This document shows positions 8,363-14,867 of a DNA stretch of 16,174 nt, piece after piece; within the stretch, counting starts at the first letter, position 1, and every line of letters starts with the position of its first letter. A program made the position numbers and the translations under genes. The stretch is from the NCBI GenBank assembly GCA_023424785.1, contig JAFADP010000107.1, forward strand, positions 1 to 16,174, given 5' to 3'. The notes below the pieces were generated by a model that worked only from the letters and a program-made list of their open reading frames with translations, had not been told where the DNA came from and searched no databases. This stretch comes from Bacillota bacterium (GTDB taxonomy: Bacteria > Bacillota > Clostridia > Clostridiales > Clostridiaceae).

Positions 8363-8566
8363 AAAACTACTTTGCTTAATATAATATCACTAGGTTCTAA
8401 CAAACCCTTGCATATAACGGATGCCACCGGATAGTCCTTAATTGTTAAATTTAATAACGTTCAGGATTCTGCTCAGGAGTGATATTAATTAACTAAAAAG
8501 TATCGATTTACACCAACCATCGACTCTCTAAAACTTTCTTTATTGTTATATAAGGTCTCCATCGTT
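8322..8566 (-). ncRNA. T-box leader of the ilv-leu operon, isoleucine (ATC) specifier
   Basis: A tRNA-sensing leader lies upstream of ilvN. Stem I runs from about 8566 to 8456 (base AACG with CGTT). It shows the AGAGAG bulge (8524-8529), a 5-bp distal stem TCGAT/ATCGA with loop GGTTGGTGTAA (8508-8518), the specifier, and the kink-turn TGAGC (8471-8475). The order ATC-A-CTCCTGAGC matches the B. subtilis glyQS arrangement GGC-A-TTCTTGAGC, so ATC (8481-8483) is the specifier and tRNA-Ile the ligand. The T-box bulge reads GGTGGCATCCG, with TGGC at 8423-8426. Only about 25 bases separate stem I from this bulge, so stem II is absent and stem III is at most the small TTAAATTTAA palindrome. The terminator lies about 60 bases further on. 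Class call is firm; the antiterminator fold is not resolved. Confidence 0.85.
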
Positions 8567-8632
8567 GCATTTTTAAATAAAAAGAATATATTAATTTTTT
8601 TAGAAAAATATTCTATATTTTTATTTGTTAAA

Positions 8633-8661
8633 ATTCTACTCCTAAAACTTTTACTTGTCAA
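8633..8661 (-). promoter_or_regulatory. Promoter of the ilv-leu operon
   Basis: TTGACA (8656-8661) and TAGAAT (8633-8638) are separated by exactly 17 bases on the minus strand, a near-consensus sigma-A promoter. Transcription should start near 8626, giving a leader of about 360 bases before ilvN, with about 60 AU-rich bases ahead of T-box stem I. Confidence 0.88.
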
Positions 8662-8815
8662 TATTCAATTGATATTTTTGTCATTTTAGCATACTTAACC
8701 CATGTCGCTTTTTTTATTTTACCATAAACTTAATAAAATATATATTTTTTTATTAAAATATTAATATTATTTAGTTTCAACTTAACATTTTAATACTTAT
8801 GATTATTCTTTATTC

Positions 8816-8845
8816 TTGATAATATATAACTATTTATTATATAAT
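8816..8845 (+). promoter_or_regulatory. Promoter of the DUF1294 gene
   Basis: TTGATA (8816-8821) and a perfect TATAAT (8840-8845) with an 18-base spacer lie 30 bases ahead of the start codon at 8876. The region is very AT-rich, which raises the chance of a random match, but position and orientation fit. It is divergent from the ilv-leu promoter, about 155 bases away. The DNA between the two promoters is A/T-rich and shows no gene. Confidence 0.65.
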
Positions 8846-8875
8846 TTTTTAAAGAATTAAAATCGGAGGCTTTTC

Positions 8876-9145
8876 ATGGTTATTTATCTTATACCATATA
8901 TATTAATTATTAATATAACTTCATTTATGTTAATGTATATAGATAAACAAAAATCTATAAAACATAAATGGCGCATACAAGAAAAAACACTATTTTTATC
9001 TGCAGCAATTGGTGGAAGTATTGGATCGTTGTTAGGAATGTATATCTTCAGACATAAAACTAAACATAAGAATTTTAAAATTGGTATACCTATTATACTT
9101 TTTATTCAATTAACTTTTTTAATAACTGTACTATATAAATTATAA
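8876..9145 (+). CDS. Small membrane protein, DUF1294 family
   Basis: An 89-residue protein of unknown function, similar in layout to the B. subtilis YsdA type. Hydrophobic segments are at about 3-21, 39-57 and 68-87. A cytosolic-looking basic loop YIDKQKSIKHKWRIQEKTL follows the first segment, and GGSIGSLLGMYIFRHKTKH spans the end of the second. The D-K...W-R-I-x-E-x-T-L and F-R-H-K-T motifs are the family hallmark. GGAGG (8865-8869) sits 6 bases before the ATG. It is the only plus-strand gene here, divergent from the branched-chain operon and convergent with glmM, so probably a single-gene unit. Its function is unknown and context offers no strong hint. Confidence 0.9.
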   Translation: MVIYLIPYILIINITSFMLMYIDKQKSIKHKWRIQEKTLFLSAAIGGSIGSLLGMYIFRHKTKHKNFKIGIPIILFIQLTFLITVLYKL

Positions 9146-9146
9146 T

Positions 9147-9202
9147 AAAAAACGAACAACTGCTTTGCTAATTTTATCAATAACTTAACAATGCAATTGT
9201 TC
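9147..9202. terminator. Convergent terminator between the DUF1294 gene and glmM
   Basis: GAACAACTGC (9154-9163) pairs with GCAATTGTTC (9193-9202), 10 bases with one mismatch, around a loop of about 29 bases that may fold further. On the minus strand the stem is followed by GTTTTTTATTA (9153 down), a good U-tract for ending glmM. On the plus strand it is followed by the weaker ATTTTATT. It therefore probably serves both genes, better for glmM. Confidence 0.7.
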
Positions 9203-9208
9203 ATTTTA

Positions 9209-10555
9209 TTACTTTACTTTTTCTAAAATCATATTAGCAAGGTTATGAGCAAGCTTATCTATTTCTTCTTGATGTTCACCCTCTAGCATAACTCTCACTA
9301 AAGGTTCTGTTCCTGAAGGTCTTATTAAAACTCTTCCCTTACCTTCTAATAATCTTTCTATTCTATTTATTTCTGCTATTATTTCTTCATCTTCGTTATA
9401 TATATTTTTCTTATCATTTGGTACTACTGCATTAACTAATACTTGTGGTAACTCTTTCATTATTGAGCATAATTCGCTTAATGGCTTTTGATTTTTCTTT
9501 ACAATTGATGCTATCTGTAAAGATGTTACCAATCCATCTCCAGTAGAATTATATTTTGAAAATATAATATGACCTGATTGTTCTCCTCCAAGAACATAAT
9601 TACCTTTTATCATTTCTTCAAGTACATATCTATCTCCAACTTTTGTCTTTAATGATTTTATACCCATATTTTTAAATGCTATATCTAGACCTAAATTGCT
9701 CATTACTGTTACTACAACAGTATCTTCATTTAATCTATTTAGCTCTTTTAAGTTCTTTCCACAAAGCGCTAAAATAAAATCTCCATTTACTAAATTTCCT
9801 TTTTCATCTACTGCTAAGCATCTATCTGCATCTCCATCAAAAGCAAATCCTAAATGGCAACCTTTTCTAACAACATAATCCATTAATTCTTCTGGATGAG
9901 TTGATCCACACTTTTCATTAATATTTGTTCCATCTGGATTATCATTAATTATATATACTTCTGCACCTAATTCTCTAAAAGTTCTTACTGCTGCTTTATA
10001 CGCTGCTCCATTAGCACAATCTAATGCTACTTTTAACCCTTTTAAATTCACTGCTATTGTTTCTTTTGCAAAATCAATATAATCATCTAAGGCTCCAACC
10101 TCAATTTGAGATTTTCCTATATCTGCACCTACTGGGCTTGGAACTCCTTCAAATCCTGATTCTATAATTCTTTGAATTTCGTCTTCTAATTCATCTGAAA
10201 GCTTATATCCCTTATCATCAAAAAACTTAATTCCATTATATTCTACTGGATTATGAGAAGCTGATATCATTATTCCAGCATCTGCACCATATTTTCTAGT
10301 TAAATGTGCTACTGCTGGTGTTGGTATTACTCCTAATATAATAGCTTCTGCTCCTACTGATAATATTCCTGCAACTAATGCTGATTCAAGCATATCTCCT
10401 GATATTCTTGTATCTTTTCCAACTAAAATCTTAGGTTTATGTGCACCTTCTGTTAAAACATAAGCACCAGCTCTTCCTAAATCATAAGCTAGCTTAGCTG
10501 TTAATTCAGTATTAGCTATTCCTCTAACCCCATCAGTTCCAAACATTCTACTCAT
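9209..10555 (-). CDS. glmM: Phosphoglucosamine mutase
   Basis: Interconverts glucosamine-6-phosphate and glucosamine-1-phosphate, feeding UDP-N-acetylglucosamine for peptidoglycan. It has 448 residues, normal for the family. The start FGTDGVRGIAN is diagnostic for GlmM. The phospho-serine is Ser100 in MISASHNPVEYNGIKFF, the Mg loop is DGDADR (240-245), and the phosphate-binding loop is RPSGTEP (412-418). A GTGAGGT ribosome site lies 5 bases before the ATG. It has its own promoter, which sits in the gap after the yerC-like gene and is overlapped by a long palindrome. It ends at the convergent terminator. Confidence 0.97.
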   Translation of the reverse strand: MSRMFGTDGVRGIANTELTAKLAYDLGRAGAYVLTEGAHKPKILVGKDTRISGDMLESALVAGILSVGAEAIILGVIPTPAVAHLTRKYGADAGIMISASHNPVEYNGIKFFDDKGYKLSDELEDEIQRIIESGFEGVPSPVGADIGKSQIEVGALDDYIDFAKETIAVNLKGLKVALDCANGAAYKAAVRTFRELGAEVYIINDNPDGTNINEKCGSTHPEELMDYVVRKGCHLGFAFDGDADRCLAVDEKGNLVNGDFILALCGKNLKELNRLNEDTVVVTVMSNLGLDIAFKNMGIKSLKTKVGDRYVLEEMIKGNYVLGGEQSGHIIFSKYNSTGDGLVTSLQIASIVKKNQKPLSELCSIMKELPQVLVNAVVPNDKKNIYNEDEEIIAEINRIERLLEGKGRVLIRPSGTEPLVRVMLEGEHQEEIDKLAHNLANMILEKVK

Positions 10556-10574
10556 ATTTTACCTCACTTATTCC

Positions 10575-10600
10575 ATTATACTTATAGTTATAAGTATAAT
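10575..10600. repeat. Perfect inverted repeat over the glmM promoter, operator candidate
   Basis: The 12-base arm ATTATACTTATA is followed by a GT centre and then its exact reverse complement. It covers the predicted -10 box and the predicted start point (about 10586, close to the palindrome centre). An mRNA started there would contain only one arm, so a DNA operator is more likely than an RNA hairpin. The arm is A/T-rich, so part of the symmetry could be chance, but 12 of 12 pairs is striking. Confidence 0.6.
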
Positions 10601-10621
10601 CGTTACTTGCAATATTGACAA
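10593..10621 (-). promoter_or_regulatory. Promoter of glmM
   Basis: TTGTCA (10616-10621) and TATACT (10593-10598) are spaced by 17 bases on the minus strand. The -35 begins just after the stop codon of the upstream yerC-like gene, so glmM can be transcribed independently, with a short leader of about 30 bases. Read-through from the yerC promoter is also possible, since no terminator is visible between the two genes. Confidence 0.75.
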
Positions 10622-10623
10622 CC

Positions 10624-10923
10624 TTATTTATCTTTCAGTCTTTCTAGCACTATACTATATCCATCACTTCCATAATTTAAACATCTATTTACCCTGCTAA
10701 TAGTTGCCGTACTAGCTCTTGTTATATCTGAAACTTCTGTATAAGTCTTTTTTTCGCTTAATAATTTAGCTACATGCATTCTTTGAGCTAATGCCTTTAT
10801 TTCATTTATAGTAGCTATATCTTCAAAAAATTTATAACATTCATCTATATCTTTTAACTCAAGAATTGCTTTACAAAACAAATCCATATCATCGCTTTGT
10901 ATCTTAGAATCTACATTCTTCAT
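10624..10923 (-). CDS. YerC/YecD-type TrpR-related DNA-binding protein
   Basis: A 99-residue protein, nearly all helical, with a TrpR-like helix-turn-helix at about 60-82 (TYTEVSDITRASTATISRVNRCL). It belongs to the TrpR-like YerC/YecD group of Firmicutes, whose target and ligand are not generally established; tryptophan sensing should not be assumed. The ORF can be extended to a GTG at 10932, but that codon overlaps the AAGGAG ribosome site. The ATG at 10923, spaced 8 bases from it, is the true start. It has its own promoter and lies directly upstream of glmM, whose promoter carries a palindrome. A regulatory link is possible but not shown. Confidence 0.88.
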   Translation of the reverse strand: MKNVDSKIQSDDMDLFCKAILELKDIDECYKFFEDIATINEIKALAQRMHVAKLLSEKKTYTEVSDITRASTATISRVNRCLNYGSDGYSIVLERLKDK

Positions 10924-10953
10924 ATCCAACACTCCTTAAACGAATATATTTTT

Positions 10954-10982
10954 ATTATACCTAAAACTTTATTAATTCACAA
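10954..10982 (-). promoter_or_regulatory. Promoter of the yerC-like gene
   Basis: TTGTGA (10977-10982) and a perfect TATAAT (10954-10959) are spaced by 17 bases on the minus strand, about 30 bases before the ATG at 10923. Immediately upstream is a 10-base palindrome GTTAATTAAC (10984-10993) of unknown meaning. Confidence 0.75.
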
Positions 10983-11022
10983 CGTTAATTAACTAAAGGA
11001 TTTTAATAGAAATTATAGTTTT

Positions 11023-11059
11023 AAAATAAAAAAGTCACTAGGAATTGTCCTAATGACTT
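11023..11059 (-). terminator. Terminator of the ptb-buk operon
   Basis: On the minus strand AAGTCATTAGGA pairs with TCCTAGTGACTT (12 pairs, one G-T) around a CAAT loop and is followed by TTTTTATTTT. It begins 12 bases after the buk stop codon. A classic strong intrinsic terminator, it separates buk from the yerC promoter. Confidence 0.93.
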
Positions 11060-11070
11060 CTTATATTTTA

Positions 11071-12138
11071 TTAATAAACCTTAGCTTCTTCTTCTCCACT
11101 AAGAACTCTTATAGCACCTTGTGCTAAAGCTAAAAGTTCATCTTCCCCAGGATATACTTGGAATTCAGCTATCCATCCTGTTCTCTTTTTAATAGCTTCA
11201 ACAACAACTGGTGAATATGAAATCCCTCCAGTTAGTATTATTTTATCAACTTTCCCTTCTAATACAGTTGCCATAGCTCCTATATCTTTAGCAACTTGAT
11301 AAATAAATGCATCAAAAACTAGTTCAGCCTTTTTATCTCCTTCTTCCATAAGTTTTAATACATCTCTCATATCATTTGTATTACAATAAGCATTAAGTCC
11401 GCCCTTACCTACTAACATACTATATACTTCTTTTTCTGTATATCTTCCACTAAAACAAAGCTTTATTAAATCTCCTGCTGGTACTCCTCCAGCTCTTTCT
11501 GGTGAAAAAGCTCCATCTCCATCTAGTGCATTATTAACATCTACAACTTTTCCATGCTTATGAGCCCCTACAGATACTCCTCCTCCCATATGAACTACTA
11601 TAAGATTAAGATTTTCGTATCCTAGACCACTTTCTTTTCCATATCTCTTTGCAACAGCTTTTTGGTTTAATGCATGGAATTTACTCTTTCTTGGAATTTC
11701 TGGTGTTCCTGAAAGTCTAGCTACTTCTGTTAATTCATCAGTTACAACTGGGTCAACTATAAATGAAGGAATTCCCAATTCATCTCCTATTGATCTTGCA
11801 AGTATCCCTCCTAAGTTTGATGCGTGTGGTCCTTGAACTCCTACTTTTAAATCTTCTATCATAGCATCATTTACTGCATAAGTTCCACCTTCAACAGGTT
11901 TTAGCATTCCACCTCTACCAACAACAGCACTTAGTGTTGTAATATCAAAGTTATTTTCTTTAAGAATATTTAGTATAACATCTTTTCTAAATTGAAATTG
12001 ATCAAATATTGTAGCATATCTAGCTATCTCTTCTGTTGAATGTCTTAATGTTTCTTCAAATACTTCTTTTTCATCTTCATAAACTCCAATTTTAGTTGAA
12101 GTGGAACCTGGATTTATAATTAATAATTTATATGACAT
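11071..12138 (-). CDS. buk: Butyrate kinase
   Basis: Transfers phosphate from butyryl phosphate to ADP, giving butyrate and ATP, the energy-yielding last step of butyrate fermentation. It has 355 residues, the usual length. It carries the ASKHA-fold motifs of the acetate/butyrate kinase family: NPGSTSTKIG (9-18), VVHMGGGVSVG (181-191) and GDGAFSPERAG (207-217). GGAGGGG precedes the ATG. It lies 29 bases after ptb and ends at a strong terminator. Related branched-chain acyl kinases exist, so isobutyrate or isovalerate use cannot be excluded. Confidence 0.96.
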   Translation of the reverse strand: MSYKLLIINPGSTSTKIGVYEDEKEVFEETLRHSTEEIARYATIFDQFQFRKDVILNILKENNFDITTLSAVVGRGGMLKPVEGGTYAVNDAMIEDLKVGVQGPHASNLGGILARSIGDELGIPSFIVDPVVTDELTEVARLSGTPEIPRKSKFHALNQKAVAKRYGKESGLGYENLNLIVVHMGGGVSVGAHKHGKVVDVNNALDGDGAFSPERAGGVPAGDLIKLCFSGRYTEKEVYSMLVGKGGLNAYCNTNDMRDVLKLMEEGDKKAELVFDAFIYQVAKDIGAMATVLEGKVDKIILTGGISYSPVVVEAIKKRTGWIAEFQVYPGEDELLALAQGAIRVLSGEEEAKVY

Positions 12139-12167
12139 GATAATTACCCCTCCAATAACTTATTAAC

Positions 12168-13076
12168 TTAATTTGATGCTTCTGCAACTACTGCTGCTAA
12201 TGCGATTGAATTAATCTTTGTTTCAAAACTATCAGCTCTTGAAGTTAATATAACCGGAGCAGAAGTCCCTACTAATAAGCCACCATTTCTAGATTTTGAT
12301 GCAAAAGTTAATGTTTTATACATAACATTAGCAGTTTCTATATTTGGTAACATTAAAACATCAGCTTTTCCTGCAACTTCTCCCTTAATGCCCTTATGAT
12401 GAGCTGCCTCTTCTGACCATGCATTATCTAAGGCAAAAGGTCCATCTACTAGGCAACCTTTTATCTGTCCTCTATCATTCATTTTAGATAATAATGCAGC
12501 ATCTACTGTTGCTGGCATATCTGGATTTACAACTTCAACTGCTGCTATTGCAGCTACCTTTGGACAGTCTATTCCACATGCATGAGCTACATATACTGAG
12601 TTTTCAATGATATCCTTCTTTGCTTTTAAATCAGGATATGTATTAAATGCAGCATCTGTTAGTAATATTAATCTATCAAAATTTTCTATTTCGAAAACAG
12701 CTACGTGAGACATAGTTTTTCCTGTTCTTAAGCCTACCTCCTTATTTAATACACTTCTTAAGAATGTAGCTGTATCAACTAATCCCTTCATTACCATATC
12801 TGCTTTTCTATCATGAACTAATTGAACTGCAAGTAACGCTGCTTTTTTATCATTTGGTTCATGGATAACCTCAAATCTAGATAAGTCCATTCCTATCTTT
12901 GTTGCTACATCTTTTATTTTACCTTCATCTCCAACTAATATAGCATCTGCTATTTTTCTTTCCTTTGCTTCTAAAATAGCTTCTAAAACTGGTTCATCTT
13001 GAGCTACCGCAACTGCTACTTTTTTTCTTCTGCATTCTTTTACCTTTGATAATAAATCATCAAAATTTTTACTCAT
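12168..13076 (-). CDS. ptb: Phosphate butyryltransferase
   Basis: Converts butyryl-CoA and phosphate to butyryl phosphate and CoA, the partner step of butyrate kinase. The protein is 302 residues from the ATG at 13076. It shows KKVAVAVAQDEPVLEAI near the N-terminus, then MVMKGLVDTATFLRSVLNKE, RTGKTMSHVAVFE, SEEAAHHKGIKGEVAGKAD and LLVGTSAPVILTSRADS. From memory of that sequence it closely resembles the C. acetobutylicum enzyme. A GTG at 13085 would add three residues (MRK), but it overlaps the AAGAGGTG ribosome site, so the ATG at 13076 is the start. Carbon flow to butyrate through ptb-buk points to a butyric Clostridium. Confidence 0.96.
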   Translation of the reverse strand: MSKNFDDLLSKVKECRRKKVAVAVAQDEPVLEAILEAKERKIADAILVGDEGKIKDVATKIGMDLSRFEVIHEPNDKKAALLAVQLVHDRKADMVMKGLVDTATFLRSVLNKEVGLRTGKTMSHVAVFEIENFDRLILLTDAAFNTYPDLKAKKDIIENSVYVAHACGIDCPKVAAIAAVEVVNPDMPATVDAALLSKMNDRGQIKGCLVDGPFALDNAWSEEAAHHKGIKGEVAGKADVLMLPNIETANVMYKTLTFASKSRNGGLLVGTSAPVILTSRADSFETKINSIALAAVVAEASN

Positions 13077-13085
13077 TTTTCGCAC

Positions 13086-13191
13086 CTCTTAAATTTTATT
13101 CAAACCCAATTATTTACTAAAAAAACCTCTACAATGTTAAATTTATGTCAATCTATTTTGTAAAGCTTCCATTTATTATCTATATTGTAAC
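13086..13191 (-). promoter_or_regulatory. Upstream region of ptb-buk, promoter not clearly resolved
   Basis: A perfect TTGACA stands at 13146-13151 on the minus strand, but no good -10 follows at 16-18 bases. An alternative is TTTACA a little upstream with TTTAAC after 17 bases. Because ptb is isolated from the FAD gene by a strong terminator, a promoter must lie in this stretch, but which hexamers are used cannot be decided. Confidence 0.35.
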
Positions 13192-13223
13192 AAAAAAAAT
13201 TCTGAAAACATAAGTTTTCAGAA
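13192..13223 (-). terminator. Terminator of the FAD-dehydrogenase gene
   Basis: TTCTGAAAAC and GTTTTCAGAA form a perfect 10-pair stem with a TTAT loop, followed by eight T residues (13192-13199) on the minus strand. It starts 18 bases after the stop codon of the FAD gene and closes the ade-FAD unit. Confidence 0.93.
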
Positions 13224-13227
13224 AATT
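13213..13227. promoter_or_regulatory. CodY-box-like sequence upstream of ptb
   Basis: On the minus strand the 15-mer AATTTTCTGAAAACT matches the CodY consensus AATTTTCWGAAAATT at 14 of 15 positions. It overlaps the upstream arm of the FAD-gene terminator and lies about 140 bases before the ptb start. Because a hairpin of T and A runs around CTGA resembles a CodY box by construction, the match may be coincidental. Confidence 0.35.
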
Positions 13228-13241
13228 TTCCTATAAAATAT

Positions 13242-14840
13242 TTATATAGCATATTTTTCCATTATTCTTTCAGCAATTTTTATACCATCAACAGCCGCTG
13301 AAATTATTCCACCTGCAAATCCTGCACCTTCTCCAGCTGGATATAATCCAGAAGTATTTATACTTTCTAATCTCTCATTTCTATTAATTCTTACTGGAGC
13401 TGATGTTCTTGTTTCTATTCCAGTTAATACTGCATCTTTTCTAGCATATCCTTTTATTCTTCTATCAAAATAAACTATCCCTTCTTTTATAGCTTCAACT
13501 ACATAATCAGGTAAACATTTCTTTAATTCTCTAAATTCAAACCCTGGCTCATATGAAGGTTTTACTTCTCCTAATGAAGTACTCTCTTTATCTTCTAAAA
13601 AGTCTCCTACTAATTGAACTGGTGCTTTATAATTACTTCCACCTAATTTATATGCTAGTTCTTCATAATATCTTTGAAATTCCATACCTCTTAATGGAGA
13701 ATCTCCTTCAAAGTCATCTGGTCCTACTGTAACTACTAATGCTGAATTAGCATTTTCTAAATCTCTAGCATGATAGCTCATACCATTAGAAACTAATCTA
13801 CCTTCCTCTGATGCTGCAGCAACTACTACTCCACCTGGACACATACAGAATGAATATACGCCTCTCTTTAGCTTCTCACTTTGATATGTTAATCTATAAT
13901 CTGCTGCTTTAAGTCTTGGGTGTCCCGCATACTCTCCATATTGACTTTTATCTATCATACTCTGAGGATGTTCTATTCTAACTCCAATAGCAAATGCCTT
14001 AGGCTCCATATTTACTCCTACTTTATTAAGCATTTCATATGTATCTCTAGAGCTATGGCCTATAGCTAAGACTAAATTATCACATAATATTTCTTCACCA
14101 TTTACTATAATAGATTCTACTCTTCCATTCTCTATATTTATTTTTTCTAACTTAGAATTAAAATGCACTTCTCCTCCAAGTCTTTTTATTTCTTCTCTAA
14201 TATTCTTAACAACGCCTTTTAATATATCTGTTCCTACGTGTGGTTTTCCTGAATATATTATTTCTGAAGGTGCTCCAGCTTTTACTAGCTCTTCTAAAAC
14301 ATAAGTACATCTTTTATCTTTAATTCTTGTAGTAAGTTTTCCATCTGAAAATGCTCCTGCTCCACCTTCTCCAAACTGAACATTTGATTCTAAATTTAGT
14401 TTGCTTTCACCTTTCCAAAAACTTTCTACTGTTTTTGTTCTATTATCAACATCTTCTCCACGTTCAAAAATAATAGGTTTATAACCATGTTTAGCTAAAG
14501 TTAAACTTGCAAATAATCCTGCTGGTCCTAAACCTATTACTACTGGTCTTGCCTTCATTATTTCTGTTCCATATTTAAATGGTTCTTCTTGCACATCAGG
14601 CTCAAATTTTACATCTTTATCTTTTGCTTTTAAGACTATATTTTTTTCATTTTTACATTTTATTTCTACAATATAATTAAATTTTATATTGTCTTTTTTT
14701 CTAGCATCAATACTTTCCTTTAGTATCTTTAATTCATCTATTGAATTTTTATTTATTCTAAGCTTCTTAGCTACCTTCTCATTTATTAATTCAATAGGTT
14801 CATCTATTTTTAAAGTTATGTTATTTATTCTTATGCTCAT
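13242..14840 (-). CDS. Uncharacterised FAD-dependent dehydrogenase (COG2509-like)
   Basis: A 532-residue flavoprotein of unknown substrate. Residues 1 to about 90 form a small N-terminal domain with the SIDARKKD motif (43-50) typical of this family. A Rossmann FAD-binding unit follows, PVVIGLGPAGLFASLTLAKHG (GLGPAG at 103-108, Glu126-Arg127 at the strand end), then QFGEGGAGAFSDGKL (155-169). FCMCPGG (331-337) contains a C-x-C pair that could be redox-active or only structural. The C-terminal flavin motif is GLYPAGEGAGFAGGI. No signal peptide or membrane segment is seen, so it is probably cytosolic. The ribosome site is weak (GAAAGAGAG). It lies 27 bases after the ade stop, so the two may be co-transcribed, though no shared pathway is evident. 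It ends at a strong terminator. Confidence 0.88.
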   Translation of the reverse strand: MSIRINNITLKIDEPIELINEKVAKKLRINKNSIDELKILKESIDARKKDNIKFNYIVEIKCKNEKNIVLKAKDKDVKFEPDVQEEPFKYGTEIMKARPVVIGLGPAGLFASLTLAKHGYKPIIFERGEDVDNRTKTVESFWKGESKLNLESNVQFGEGGAGAFSDGKLTTRIKDKRCTYVLEELVKAGAPSEIIYSGKPHVGTDILKGVVKNIREEIKRLGGEVHFNSKLEKINIENGRVESIIVNGEEILCDNLVLAIGHSSRDTYEMLNKVGVNMEPKAFAIGVRIEHPQSMIDKSQYGEYAGHPRLKAADYRLTYQSEKLKRGVYSFCMCPGGVVVAAASEEGRLVSNGMSYHARDLENANSALVVTVGPDDFEGDSPLRGMEFQRYYEELAYKLGGSNYKAPVQLVGDFLEDKESTSLGEVKPSYEPGFEFRELKKCLPDYVVEAIKEGIVYFDRRIKGYARKDAVLTGIETRTSAPVRINRNERLESINTSGLYPAGEGAGFAGGIISAAVDGIKIAERIMEKYAI

Positions 14841-14867
14841 TTTTTTCTCTCTTTCTACTTCAAAATA

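Noticed and set aside
8486..8521. Minus-strand mini-ORF starting ATGGTTGGTGTAAAT within T-box stem I
   Set aside because: The bases are the conserved distal loop of stem I, so their conservation is explained by RNA structure.
8595..8609. CodY-box-like ATTTTTCTAAAAAAA downstream of the ilv-leu start site
   Set aside because: It matches the consensus at only 11 of 15 positions in very A/T-rich DNA, so chance is a sufficient explanation; CodY control of this operon remains plausible from general knowledge.
8698..8760. Extra minus-strand -10-like sites (TGGTAAAAT, TATGCTAAAAT) upstream of the ilv promoter
   Set aside because: No matching -35 at the right spacing; the TTGACA-17-TAGAAT promoter is far better.
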